Counted from the first letter of the stretch, positions 7,571 through 15,377 are shown. The stretch: 16,242 nucleotides of DNA from Pseudaeromonas sp041911695 (GCA_041911695.1 JAYROM010000074.1:1-16242), one strand, 5' to 3'. The notes: generated by a model from the letters alone, not told the origin. Made by a program: numbers and translations.

Positions 7571-7938
7571 GCAAGACGTTGTATCGCGACCCACGTCAGG
7601 GGCGATTGGGCGGGGTGTGTGCCGGCTTGGCTGACTATCTGGGCTTTGAGGTCTGGGTGGTGCGTCTGGTCGCAGTGATCGCCCTGTTATTTGGCTGGGG
7701 GGTGACCTTCCTGCTCTATATGGTGGCTTGGTTCATGTTGGAAAAACGGCCGGCTGATCTGCCGTCCCAACAGGGATCCGGGATAAAACAGCACACCTGG
7801 CAGCAAGGCAACTCGCCGCAAACAGCACTGGATGAGGCGTCGCGTCGTCTGGCCGAGATGGAGCGCCGTCTGCAGCAGATGGAGCGGTGTGTGACCTCGT
7901 CGGCCTATCGGGTCCGACGTGAAATGCGAGGGCTATGA
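7567..7938 (+). CDS. pspC: Phage shock protein C
   Basis: 123 aa, PspC-domain inner-membrane protein. The N-terminal signature is LYRDPRQGRLGGVCAGLADY (5–24). Hydrophobic stretches follow (about 30–58, with VVRLVAVIALLFGWGVTFLL). The C-terminal half contains a heptad-like helix (LDEASRRLAEMERRLQQMER). With PspB it senses envelope damage. The ATG overlaps the pspB stop, and its own stop overlaps the ycjX start, each as ATGA. No pspD follows, unlike in E. coli. Confidence 0.95.
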   Translation: MSKTLYRDPRQGRLGGVCAGLADYLGFEVWVVRLVAVIALLFGWGVTFLLYMVAWFMLEKRPADLPSQQGSGIKQHTWQQGNSPQTALDEASRRLAEMERRLQQMERCVTSSAYRVRREMRGL

Positions 7939-9383
7939 TGGCAGGTCGTCCCGCTTGGCGCGATCCGGCGCAGTGGCAACAACAGGCAAAAACACTGGTC
8001 CAGCGCTCGCTGGACCGGCATTTACGGCTGGCCGTGACCGGGTTGTCGCGTAGCGGCAAGACCGCCTTTATCACGGCGCTGGTACATCTGCTGGAGCAGG
8101 CCGGGCATGATCCCTGTTTGCCTCACTGGCAGGTAATGGCTTCCGGGCGCTGGCTGGGTGCACGACGAGTGCCTCAGCGCCATCATCATATTCCGGCGTT
8201 TGCCTTTGAGGCCGGGGTTGAGGCGTTGCGTGGCACGCCCCCCAGCTGGCCGGCGCCGACCCGGGCGGTGAGCGAGTTATGCCTGACGCTACGTTATCGC
8301 CCCGGTGCGGGGCTGCGCCGTCATCTGGGGCAGGAGACCGGCACGCTGACACTGGAGATCGTCGATTATCCAGGCGAGTGGCTACTCGATCTACCGATGC
8401 TGGAGATGGATTATGCCGCCTGGAGTCAGTTGATGGCGCGTCGTCTGCTGCAGTCGCCGTGGAACGAACAGCCTCCAGCCTGGGTAGAGCTCGGCGCCGC
8501 ATTACAGGGTGAGCAACGGTTTGATGAACAGTCGCTGGCGCCGCTGGTGCGCAGTTATACCGACTGGCTGCATCAATGTCGCGATGAGTATGGCTATTCG
8601 CTGATCCAACCCGGGCGTTTTATTCTGCCCGGCGATTTTGCAGGCGCCCCGATGCTGCAGTTTGTGCCTTGGGTGTGGAGCGAGGTGCCGGCGCACCCCG
8701 TCGCCGGTTCGCTGCTGGCGATGCTGGCCGAGCGTTATGATCACTACTGTCGCTATGTGGTCAAAGGCTTCTACCGCGACCATTTTTCCTCTTTTGATCG
8801 CCAGATTGTGCTGGTGGATTGCCTGCAACCGCTGGCGGCCGGCGAGGCGGCGTTTGCTGATCTGGAGCAGACGTTGGCACTGCTGATGCGCAGCTTTCAA
8901 TATGGTCAGAACAACTGGTTACGCCGACTGTTTGCGCCGCGCATTGACCGGCTGTTGTTTGCGGCCAGCAAGGCCGACCATGTGACGCCGGATCAGCATC
9001 CGGCATTGCAGCATCTGCTGCAGACGCTGGTCCATCAGGCCGCCGGCGAGGCGCGTTTCGAAGGCATCCGCATGGATTGCTTGCCGATGGCTGCCTTGCG
9101 CTGTGCCGATAGCCTGCGCCTCGATTGGCAGGGCAAGCCGTTGACCGTGCTGCGCGGCACCGACGATACCGGCACTTTACGCCAACTATTCCCAGGCGAG
9201 TTACCGGCTGGCCGTCCCGGTCCTGCCTTCTGGCAAGCCAATGCGCCGGCGGCTGATGCCTCTGCGGCATCCGGTTTCGGCTTTGTGCACTGGCAGCCGC
9301 CAGCGGGATTGGGTAGCGGCCCGTGGCCGCATATCCGGCTGGATCAGGTGCTGGAATTTTTACTTGGAGACCATCTGCAATGA
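7935..9383 (+). CDS. ycjX: YcjX-family P-loop GTPase-like protein of the psp operon
   Basis: 482 aa (E. coli YcjX is about 465 aa), family of DUF463/YcjX-like nucleotide-binding proteins. Visible are a P-loop GLSRSGKT (36–43), a DxxG-like element DYPG in LEIVDYPGEWLLDLPML, and SKAD in LLFAASKADHV as the likely guanine-specificity motif. The segments FIQPGRF–LPGDFAGAP and YYVKGFYRDHF-type sequences match the E. coli protein well. Two ATGs are adjacent (7935, 7938); the first makes the 4-nt overlap with pspC. The family is stress-inducible with psp genes; its cellular task is not settled. Confidence 0.94.
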   Translation: MMAGRPAWRDPAQWQQQAKTLVQRSLDRHLRLAVTGLSRSGKTAFITALVHLLEQAGHDPCLPHWQVMASGRWLGARRVPQRHHHIPAFAFEAGVEALRGTPPSWPAPTRAVSELCLTLRYRPGAGLRRHLGQETGTLTLEIVDYPGEWLLDLPMLEMDYAAWSQLMARRLLQSPWNEQPPAWVELGAALQGEQRFDEQSLAPLVRSYTDWLHQCRDEYGYSLIQPGRFILPGDFAGAPMLQFVPWVWSEVPAHPVAGSLLAMLAERYDHYCRYVVKGFYRDHFSSFDRQIVLVDCLQPLAAGEAAFADLEQTLALLMRSFQYGQNNWLRRLFAPRIDRLLFAASKADHVTPDQHPALQHLLQTLVHQAAGEARFEGIRMDCLPMAALRCADSLRLDWQGKPLTVLRGTDDTGTLRQLFPGELPAGRPGPAFWQANAPAADASAASGFGFVHWQPPAGLGSGPWPHIRLDQVLEFLLGDHLQ

Positions 9384-10537
9384 GTCAGGGCAACACAGAT
9401 CAGCCCGTGCCGGCAGGGCGTATCGAGGTGCCGGTCGATGCACCGACTACTGAGCGTCCGTTACAGGGGGCCATCCAACCGGATGCGGCGGCCCTGGCAC
9501 AGGCCCAACCGCTCGATGATCAGGCATTAACCAGCGAGACGGCGGACGAGGCGTTGACGCTGGATCTCGACGGCCCGCTGCCGCGCAGTGCCGGTCGGTT
9601 GTTGTTTTGGGGGCTGGGCGCGGTGGCGGGGATGTCACTGTTGCAAATGGGGGCCGGTCTTATCAGCCTGTGGGCGACCGCGCCGTGGTGGGCGGGGTTA
9701 TGGGGCCTGGCACTGCTGATGTTGCTGCTCGGTGCCGGACAGTCCGTCTGGCGGGAAGGGCGGGCGCTGCGTCATCTGAAACGTAATGTACGCTGGCAGC
9801 GTGAGGCCAAAGAGCTTGGTGAGGGCGGTGCCCTGTCGCATGAGGGCCAGCAATTTTGTCAGCGTCTGGCCCGTGATACCCGCGCTATCGACACGCCGGG
9901 CTTTGCGCGCTGGCAGGCCGCCGGGGTGGGGCATCTGACCGCTGCCGAGCAGATTGATCTCTACCGGCAACTGGTATTGCACCCGGCAGATGATCAGGCC
10001 CGGCGACGCATCCTGCGCTGGAGTGGCGAAACGGCGGTCTGGGTGGCGCTGAGTCCGTTTGCCGCGCTGGATATGCTGATTGTGCTGTGGCGTAACCTGA
10101 AGATGATCGAGCAGGTGGCCGCCTGTTATGGCGTTCGCCCGGGTTACTGGAGCCGGATTGGCCTGATCCGTCAGGTACTGCGCCATATGGTCTATCTGGG
10201 GGCGGCCGAGTTGGTCAGCGATGTCGGTATGGATTGGCTGGGGGCTGAACTCTCGGCTCGACTCTCTGCGCGCATGGCGCAAGGGGTGGGCGCCGGGCTG
10301 CTCACCGTACGGTTGGGGATGGCCACCATGCGTGTGTGTCGACCGCTGGCGTTCACTGACCAGGAACAACCGCGTCTGCGCCAGTTCCGCGGCGCCCTGG
10401 TGCGGATGGTGATGCACCGCCTAACCGCAGCGCGCCAGTCGACCCCTTCGATGACCACCCTACAGCAAGAGATGGCCGAACTGGAAGCTGCGAAGGTGAA
10501 CCGCTCGCATCACCAGACGCCCCATGCCGATAATTAA
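9380..10537 (+). CDS. ycjF: YcjF-family inner-membrane protein (DUF697)
   Basis: 385 aa from the ATG at 9380, which overlaps the ycjX stop as ATGA. The frame is open further upstream to 9323, but those codons lie inside ycjX. An acidic, proline-containing N-terminal 70 residues precede two hydrophobic helices (about 74–95 and 103–123). A soluble region and an amphipathic DUF697 domain follow, with the VWVALSPFAALDMLIVLWRN and KMIEQVAACYGVRPG segments typical of YcjF. YcjX and YcjF nearly always occur as a pair; no biochemical function is firmly assigned. It is the last gene of the psp transcription unit. No clear terminator follows. Confidence 0.93.
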   Translation: MSQGNTDQPVPAGRIEVPVDAPTTERPLQGAIQPDAAALAQAQPLDDQALTSETADEALTLDLDGPLPRSAGRLLFWGLGAVAGMSLLQMGAGLISLWATAPWWAGLWGLALLMLLLGAGQSVWREGRALRHLKRNVRWQREAKELGEGGALSHEGQQFCQRLARDTRAIDTPGFARWQAAGVGHLTAAEQIDLYRQLVLHPADDQARRRILRWSGETAVWVALSPFAALDMLIVLWRNLKMIEQVAACYGVRPGYWSRIGLIRQVLRHMVYLGAAELVSDVGMDWLGAELSARLSARMAQGVGAGLLTVRLGMATMRVCRPLAFTDQEQPRLRQFRGALVRMVMHRLTAARQSTPSMTTLQQEMAELEAAKVNRSHHQTPHADN

Positions 10538-10606
10538 CCGGCAATCACACACAAAGTGATCTATCGCAATAAAGCTGTCACGCGCCGCGCGGCAGACTAG
10601 ACAGCA

Positions 10607-10651
10607 CTATGCTTGGCTCTCTTATGCTGGGCTGCCTTATGCTGGACTGGC
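10607..10651 (+). repeat. Three tandem 15-bp repeats before ugpQ
   Basis: Copies are CTATGCTTGGCTCTC (10607–10621), TTATGCTGGGCTGCC (10622–10636) and TTATGCTGGACTGGC (10637–10651). The shared core is TATGCT-(T/G)-GG/GA-CT in exact 15-bp register. They lie between ycjF and the ugpQ-like gene. Function unknown; a multi-site operator or slippage-derived repeat are both possible. Confidence 0.7.
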
Positions 10652-10692
10652 CGATAGCCGATACGTCATCTTGGCTATTTGCCAGCCCAGCA
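10640..10692. repeat. Long interrupted inverted repeat in the ugpQ leader
   Basis: TGCTGGACTGGC (10640–10651) pairs with GCCAGCCCAGCA (10681–10692) with 11 of 12 complementary positions. Inside it ATAGCC (10654–10659) pairs perfectly with GGCTAT (10673–10678), leaving two 2-nt bulges and a 13-nt loop. No T-tract follows on either strand, so it is not a standard intrinsic terminator. If transcribed it would form a stable hairpin ending 34 nt before the ugpQ start codon. The left arm is the third 15-bp repeat. Confidence 0.65.
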
Positions 10693-10726
10693 GTTGTCTG
10701 GCTATCCAATACAGGACTCCATTCTC

Positions 10727-11476
10727 ATGTTTTTGACTCCTCAAGGTGAAGTGCGCGTGATTGGCCACCGCGGTGCGGCGGCACTGGCGCCGGAAAATAC
10801 GTTGGCCTCGTTTCGCAAGGCGGCAGCGCTCGGCGTGCAGTGGGTAGAGATGGATGTCAGCCTGCTGGCCGATGGCGGCACCGTGATTTTCCATGATGAG
10901 GTACTGGATCGTTGTACCAATGGGCACGGGTTGTTGGCCGCACAGACGATGGACACTGTGGTCGGGCTGGATGCCGGTAGCTGGTTTGATCCTGCTTATG
11001 CTGGCGAGCGCATTCCCGATCTGCGCAGTGCGCTGGCGGTGATTCAGCAGGCGGGGATGGGGCTAAACCTTGAGATCAAGCATGATGGCCCTGGGGTCGA
11101 GCAGCTGGTAGATGCGGTCCTGGCCACCTTGGCGACCGAATGGGCTGACCATGACAGTTTGTTGATCTCCAGTTTCAACCATCAGGCCCTGCAACGCTGC
11201 CACCGCTGGGCGCCCCATTATCGCCGTGGCCAACTCTACGAGCAGGTACCGTCGCAGTGGGCCGAGGAGTTGGCAGAAATTGAGGCATGGAGTCTGCATT
11301 GCAACTGGCGTGCACTGGATGCGGCCCTTACACGACGCATCAAGGCGGCCGGGTATCGGTTGCTGTGTTACACGGTGAATAATCCACTGGATGTGGCTGC
11401 GCATTGGGCTTGGGGGATGGATGCGATCTTTACCGATGATCCACGCCAATTCGGCTTTACCGAGTTGGTCAAGTAA
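10727..11476 (+). CDS. ugpQ: Cytoplasmic glycerophosphodiester phosphodiesterase
   Basis: 249 aa, GDPD family, close to UgpQ of E. coli (247 aa). It hydrolyses glycerophosphodiesters from phospholipid turnover to glycerol-3-phosphate plus an alcohol. Catalytic and metal-binding motifs are intact: GHRG (13–16), APENT (21–25), EMDV with Glu41 and Asp43, His56-Asp57, and LEIK with Glu116. No signal peptide is present, so it should be cytoplasmic. A TTG at 10679 would extend it by 16 residues, but the ATG at 10727, with AGGA 10 nt upstream, agrees with the family N-terminus. No ugpBAEC transport genes are adjacent. Confidence 0.9.
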   Translation: MFLTPQGEVRVIGHRGAAALAPENTLASFRKAAALGVQWVEMDVSLLADGGTVIFHDEVLDRCTNGHGLLAAQTMDTVVGLDAGSWFDPAYAGERIPDLRSALAVIQQAGMGLNLEIKHDGPGVEQLVDAVLATLATEWADHDSLLISSFNHQALQRCHRWAPHYRRGQLYEQVPSQWAEELAEIEAWSLHCNWRALDAALTRRIKAAGYRLLCYTVNNPLDVAAHWAWGMDAIFTDDPRQFGFTELVK

Positions 11477-11504
11477 CAGGATGTGTCTGGTATCACACTG
11501 TTTT

Positions 11505-11534
11505 TGCACTGACTTCCGCAAAGTGCACTAAGCT
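11505..11534 (+). promoter_or_regulatory. Weak candidate promoter for the HD-GYP regulator
   Basis: TTGCAC (11505–11510) and CTAAGCT (11528–11534) are spaced like -35 and -10 elements; the latter matches 5 of 7 positions of the RpoS-type CTATACT. A small dyad TGCACT/AGTGCA (11506–11511 and 11522–11527) overlaps the spacer. This rests on short motifs only. Confidence 0.22.
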
Positions 11535-11589
11535 CGAATCAGATCCAATTTCAATCCTGTCCCCATAACCGTCAGGCAAGGAGTGGTGG

Positions 11590-13179
11590 ATGAGTGACGA
11601 CCTGTTGTTCATCGAGGACGATTCAGTAGAGATTAGCGACGAGTGCCACCAGCGCTGGCGGGTGATGATTGTTGATGATGAGCCGTCGGTGCACGAAGTC
11701 ACCAAACTGGTGATGTCCGGCTTTACCTTCGATGGCCGCGGGATCGAGTTCTTGCACTGTTACAGCGCCTCGGACGCGGTCGATATGTTGGCGCGCGAGC
11801 AGGACATCGCGCTCATCCTGCTCGATGTGGTGATGGAGACTGATAGTGCCGGACTGGATTTGGCCCGCTATATCCGCGATGAATTGCATAACTGCGATGT
11901 GCGGATTGTGTTGCGTACCGGGCAACCAGGGCAGGCCCCGGAAGAGGATGTCATCAAGACCTATGACATCAATGACTACAAAGAAAAAACCGAACTGACC
12001 CACAGCAAATTGGTCACGGTGTTTTATGCCTCACTACGTGCCTATCGTGATCTGATGCGCTTGGAGCATGCGCGACAGGGGTTGCGTCGCGCCATTGATG
12101 CGATCACTGAGGTCTATGACTCCAATAACCTGCGCGGATTTGCCTCGGCGGTGCTGGAACAGGTCAATCATCTGCTCAATCTGAATGGCGATGGTGTGTG
12201 CGCCAGTCGGGTAGAGGCCTGGGCGGCCTCTTCTGAGGATGGCAATTTACGCGTGCTGGCCGCCACCGAGGCTTTCTCGCAACTGCACCGCAGTTGTGAT
12301 ATGGCCTCATTACCCAATGATGTGCGCGAAGCGCTGCATGCTGCATTGAGGGATCGGCGCAGCCAGTTCGGGGCGCACCATTTCACCAGTTATTACCACA
12401 GCAAGGCCGGTAGCGAGACGGTGGTCTATATGTCGTTTGCCGATCGCATCAGCCCGGATGCCCGCGAACTGCTGGAGATCTATACCGCCAATGTGGCGAT
12501 CACTTACGAAAGTCTGTTGCTGCGTGAAGAGATTGAGGATACCCAACGCTCGACGATATTTATCTTGGGTGAGGCGGTGGAAAGCCGCTCGCGCGAGACC
12601 GGTGCCCATGTCAAACGTGTCGGCGAAATCGCGGCCATGCTGGCGGCGCTGTTTGGTGAGTCGGAGCGGGAGGTGGAGTTTATTCGTCAGGCGGCCCCCC
12701 TGCACGATATCGGCAAGATTGGTATTCCGGATCGGGTACTGAACAAGCCGGGCAAGCTCGACCACGATGAATGGCTGGTCATGCAGAATCATGCCGTGAT
12801 CGGCTACGAATTGTTGCGTAAGTCGGACAAGCGGGTGCTGCAACTGGGGGCTCAGATCGCGCATGAGCATCACGAATGCTGGGATGGGAGTGGCTATCCG
12901 CGCGGATTACGCGGCATGGATATCTCTTTGTCCGGCCGTATCGTGGCGATTGCCGATGTGCTGGATGCGCTGGTCAGTCCGCGTTGTTACAAACAGCCGT
13001 GGCCGTTGGACGAGGCGTTGGCCTTTATCCGTGATAACGCAGGTAAGCGCTTTGATCCACAGCTGACGGCCTTGTTGCTGGCGAACGTGCCGCTGCTGGA
13101 GCGCATCTATGAGACCTATCCCATTACTGGTGCAATCCTGCCCGAGTTGGGGCAGGGTGTGACGCAACGTAGTGCGTGA
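11590..13179 (+). CDS. Response regulator with DUF3369 and HD-GYP domains, probable c-di-GMP phosphodiesterase
   Basis: 529 aa, no membrane segments. The receiver domain (about 23–150) has the acidic pair Asp29-Asp30, phosphoacceptor Asp79 (ILLDVV), Thr110 and Lys131. A middle region (about 165–320) has the DUF3369 composition, beginning LRRAIDAITEVYDSNNLRGF. The C-terminal HD-GYP domain holds His372-Asp373 in HDIGKIGIPD, the HAVIGYELL helix, HEHHECWDGSGYPRGL with Gly435-Tyr436-Pro437, and ADVLDALVSPRCYK. All metal-binding motifs appear intact, so hydrolysis of cyclic di-GMP is likely. AAGGAG lies 6 nt before the ATG. No histidine kinase gene adjoins it, so the phosphodonor is unknown. Confidence 0.92.
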   Translation: MSDDLLFIEDDSVEISDECHQRWRVMIVDDEPSVHEVTKLVMSGFTFDGRGIEFLHCYSASDAVDMLAREQDIALILLDVVMETDSAGLDLARYIRDELHNCDVRIVLRTGQPGQAPEEDVIKTYDINDYKEKTELTHSKLVTVFYASLRAYRDLMRLEHARQGLRRAIDAITEVYDSNNLRGFASAVLEQVNHLLNLNGDGVCASRVEAWAASSEDGNLRVLAATEAFSQLHRSCDMASLPNDVREALHAALRDRRSQFGAHHFTSYYHSKAGSETVVYMSFADRISPDARELLEIYTANVAITYESLLLREEIEDTQRSTIFILGEAVESRSRETGAHVKRVGEIAAMLAALFGESEREVEFIRQAAPLHDIGKIGIPDRVLNKPGKLDHDEWLVMQNHAVIGYELLRKSDKRVLQLGAQIAHEHHECWDGSGYPRGLRGMDISLSGRIVAIADVLDALVSPRCYKQPWPLDEALAFIRDNAGKRFDPQLTALLLANVPLLERIYETYPITGAILPELGQGVTQRSA

Positions 13180-13246
13180 GCAAGACGTACTGACGGCAGA
13201 TAGACGACCAGGAGGGCGATGGTCCACGCTGGTGCAAGATGGCAAG

Positions 13247-13279
13247 GCATTTGCAACACCAGACTGAGTTTGCAAATGC
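13247..13279 (+). repeat. Perfect 10-bp inverted repeat in the 3' region of the HD-GYP gene
   Basis: GCATTTGCAA (13247–13256) is mirrored by TTGCAAATGC (13270–13279) across a 13-nt spacer. It lies between the HD-GYP stop and the terminator, so it would be the first of two hairpins in the 3' untranslated region. It has no U-tract of its own. Confidence 0.65.
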
Positions 13280-13289
13280 ATTGTTCTTC

Positions 13290-13321
13290 GTCCGTGACAG
13301 GTGACTGCCACGGACTTTTTT
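13290..13321 (+). terminator. Strong intrinsic terminator after the HD-GYP gene
   Basis: GTCCGTG (13290–13296) pairs with CACGGAC (13309–13315). Inside, CAG pairs with CTG around a GTGA tetraloop, with one A·C mismatch, and six Ts follow (13316–13321). The T-run overlaps the TAA of convergent bluB. The reverse strand lacks a T-tract after the stem, so it should stop only rightward transcription. Confidence 0.9.
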
Positions 13322-14051
13322 ATGCGCCGCTGATCTCGTGCGGCATTTCCACCTGTGCCAGTGCCGTCGCGAGTGTTTCCGGTAGCAGATGCTGGTTCCA
13401 CTGATCCAGATGCACCAACTCACCAAGCGGCAGGCGTTGTTGCCAGCCTAGGCGTTGGAGTTCTGGTTCCGGCAGGAATTCACTGACATAGCCGATACAC
13501 AGATAGGCCAGGGGATAGATGTGTTCGGGGAGTTGCAGCACCTCGGCCAACCGTTGATTATCCAAGATGCTGACCCAGCCAATGCCTACCCCTTCAGCCC
13601 GGGCGGCCAGCCACAGGTTCTGGACTGCCAGACAGGCACTGAACAGATCCATCTCCAGAATCGCGGTTCGGCCGAGTACTGTCGGGCCACCACGACGGCG
13701 ATCACAAGTGATACAGAGATTAAGCGGACTATCGAGGATGCCTTCAAGTTTGAGCCGTGGATAGAGCGGTGCACGGCGGTCGCCCTCGGCGGCAAACCGT
13801 CGCGCGGCGGCTTGGTTGGCCTCATCAAACAGCCCTTTGACCTGCTGGCGGACGGCCAGATCCTTAATCAGTACAAAGTCCCATGGTTGCATAAATCCGA
13901 CCGAGGGGGCGTGGTGCGCCGCATGCAGCAGGCGGGCCAGCACTTCATCCGGGATGGGGGTCGGCAGAAATTGGGAGCGCACATCGCGGCGTTCATAGAT
14001 GGCACGGTAGAGACCTTGGCGCTCTTCGGCAGTAAAAGCATGTGGGGGCAT
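13320..14051 (-). CDS. bluB: 5,6-dimethylbenzimidazole synthase BluB
   Basis: 243 aa, flavin-destructase branch of the nitroreductase fold. It converts reduced FMN and oxygen to 5,6-dimethylbenzimidazole, the lower ligand of vitamin B12. BluB-specific segments are ERRDVRSQFLP (20–30, Asp23 likely catalytic), HHAPSVGFMQPWDF (46–59), LKLEGILDSPLNLCITCDR (100–118), and WLAARAEGVGIGWVSI (147–162, with Ser161). Asp23 and Ser161 appear to match residues important in the Sinorhizobium enzyme. AGGAG lies 7 nt before the ATG. No other cobalamin-synthesis gene is in the window, and no B12 riboswitch is evident in the short upstream gap. Confidence 0.92.
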   Translation of the reverse strand: MPPHAFTAEERQGLYRAIYERRDVRSQFLPTPIPDEVLARLLHAAHHAPSVGFMQPWDFVLIKDLAVRQQVKGLFDEANQAAARRFAAEGDRRAPLYPRLKLEGILDSPLNLCITCDRRRGGPTVLGRTAILEMDLFSACLAVQNLWLAARAEGVGIGWVSILDNQRLAEVLQLPEHIYPLAYLCIGYVSEFLPEPELQRLGWQQRLPLGELVHLDQWNQHLLPETLATALAQVEMPHEISGA

Positions 14052-14144
14052 GACGGCTCTCCTGAAATTTTCGCCATTATGGCAACAGGGCTTAACTTGG
14101 AACAGCGTGCCAGACCACAGAGTCAGGATGATAAGGTATCGGCG

Positions 14145-14182
14145 CCGGTAAATCTCGCTGACGGGCTTGCTCCGTCAGCGAG
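14145..14182 (-). terminator. Intrinsic terminator of exbB–exbD
   Basis: A perfect 11-bp stem (CTCGCTGACGG at 14154–14164 with CCGTCAGCGAG at 14172–14182) has a 7-nt loop and begins 11 bp beyond the exbD stop. On the minus strand it is followed by ATTTACC, a short U-tract. It separates exbBD from bluB, which must have its own promoter in 14052–14150; no convincing one was found. Confidence 0.65.
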
Positions 14183-14193
14183 GGGCGCAGCGA

Positions 14194-14610
14194 TTAACGG
14201 GTCGGCTCGCTGACAAAGGCCAGCTTATGTAAGCCCAGTTGTGAGGCACGGGCCATCACATCGGCCACTCGACCGTAGTCGAGACGGCGATCGGCGTGTA
14301 ACTGCAATTGCGGTTGCGGGTCGAGGGCCGAGGCGGTCTGCAGGTGGGCGGTCAATTGATCATCCGTCAGGGCCTCGCCATTCCAGAAGGCCTGGCCACT
14401 GGCATTCAGGGTCAAGGTGACATCTTTCGGATCGGGTTGATTGACGCTACTGCTGGCTTGCGGCAGTTCGACCTTGACGGCGTTAGTCATCAGCGGCGCG
14501 GTGATCATAAACACGATCAACAGCACCAGCATGACGTCGATCATCGGGATCATATTGATCTCGGAGACCGGTTGTCCTTCGGCGTCTGAAGAGAGTTTGC
14601 CGAATGCCAT
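14194..14610 (-). CDS. exbD: ExbD-family proton channel subunit of a TonB system
   Basis: 138 aa, ExbD/TolR family, usual length about 140 aa. One transmembrane helix (about 22–42) contains the essential proton-path aspartate Asp25 in MIPMIDVMLVLLIVFMI. A periplasmic domain follows, with VELPQASSS and GRVADVMARASQLGLHKLAFVSEP. ExbD with ExbB harnesses the proton gradient to drive TonB-dependent outer-membrane import. Its start overlaps the exbB stop by one base (TGATG). No tonB gene is adjacent in the window. Confidence 0.92.
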   Translation of the reverse strand: MAFGKLSSDAEGQPVSEINMIPMIDVMLVLLIVFMITAPLMTNAVKVELPQASSSVNQPDPKDVTLTLNASGQAFWNGEALTDDQLTAHLQTASALDPQPQLQLHADRRLDYGRVADVMARASQLGLHKLAFVSEPTR

Positions 14611-15377
14611 CAGACCCCCTCCGGCCGCGCTTGCCAGTGAGCCGAGGCGGCGTCACTAGCCTGTTCACCGTGTGAGCTGTCGCGACGGGCATGGCCAGTG
14701 GTCAGCAGGGCATACAGGTCATGGGCAAAGCCGTCCAAGTCGGCCAGTTTGACACGGTTCAGACGTACAAACAGGTTGTAGGTCAGCACCGCCGGCAGCG
14801 CGACCGCCAGACCGAAGGCGGTCATGATCAGCGCTTCACCCACCGGGCCGGCTACCTTATCCAGCGTACTTTGCCCAGATTGACCGATGGCCAGCAGGGC
14901 GTGGTAGATCCCCCATACTGTGCCAAACAGGCCGACGAATGGCGCAGCGGAACCCACTGAGGCGAGAAAGGTCAGGCCCGCTTCCAACCGCAAGGTCTCG
15001 CGGGTGATGGCACGACGCAGTGAACGCACCATGAACTCGTCAGCGGAGGCCATCTCCAACAGGGTCTCCTGACGCGGTTGCCGTAACTGCTCCAGTGCCT
15101 GCAACCCAGCCACGGTCAGGCGCGCGTATGGGTCATTGGCCGGCTGTTGCTGTAAGCCGCGAGCGACCTGAGCCAGGTCCCGACTTTGCCAGAAGCGATC
15201 AAGAAACAGCGCACTGGCGCGGCGTTCACTCCACCAGGCGAGCACTTTGACAATCAGGTAATACCAGGTACCGACCGACATCAGCACCATCAGGATCAGG
15301 GGGATCAGGCCAATGCCACTGCTCTGATTGAACAGGTGGGCCAAGCCCATGGCTTGGGGATTAAAGGATTCGTTCAT
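14610..15377 (-). CDS. exbB: ExbB-family proton channel subunit of a TonB system
   Basis: 255 aa from the ATG at 15377, with GGAG five bases upstream. The frame is open to 15455, but the extra 26 residues are Cys/Arg-rich and unlike the family. Three hydrophobic regions match the MotA/TolQ/ExbB fold: about 23–44, then a cytoplasmic domain, then LTFLASVGSAAPFVGLFGTV–WGIYHALL and VGEALIMTAFGLAVALPAVL. The polar C-terminal tail is Ser/Ala/Gln-rich. TolQ is less likely because the neighbour is a single ExbD-like gene with no tolA, tolB or pal. Two Fur-box-like sites lie upstream, suggesting iron repression. Confidence 0.9.
   Translation of the reverse strand: MNESFNPQAMGLAHLFNQSSGIGLIPLILMVLMSVGTWYYLIVKVLAWWSERRASALFLDRFWQSRDLAQVARGLQQQPANDPYARLTVAGLQALEQLRQPRQETLLEMASADEFMVRSLRRAITRETLRLEAGLTFLASVGSAAPFVGLFGTVWGIYHALLAIGQSGQSTLDKVAGPVGEALIMTAFGLAVALPAVLTYNLFVRLNRVKLADLDGFAHDLYALLTTGHARRDSSHGEQASDAASAHWQARPEGV

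Noticed and set aside
10555..10571. Possible CRP site (AGTGA … TCGCA) after ycjF.
   Set aside because: The half-sites are separated by 4 rather than 6 bases.
11487..11509. Possible sigma-54 promoter upstream of the HD-GYP gene (TGG … TTGC).
   Set aside because: The GG–GC gap is 15 bp instead of 10.
13219..13404. Small plus-strand ORF (61 codons) with a perfect AGGAGG just upstream.
   Set aside because: It runs through the strong terminator and then antisense to bluB; its composition looks like a shadow frame and the spacing of the ribosome site is only 3 nt.
14052..14150. Possible cobalamin riboswitch before bluB.
   Set aside because: The gap is too short and no B12-box-like conserved element was recognisable on the minus strand.
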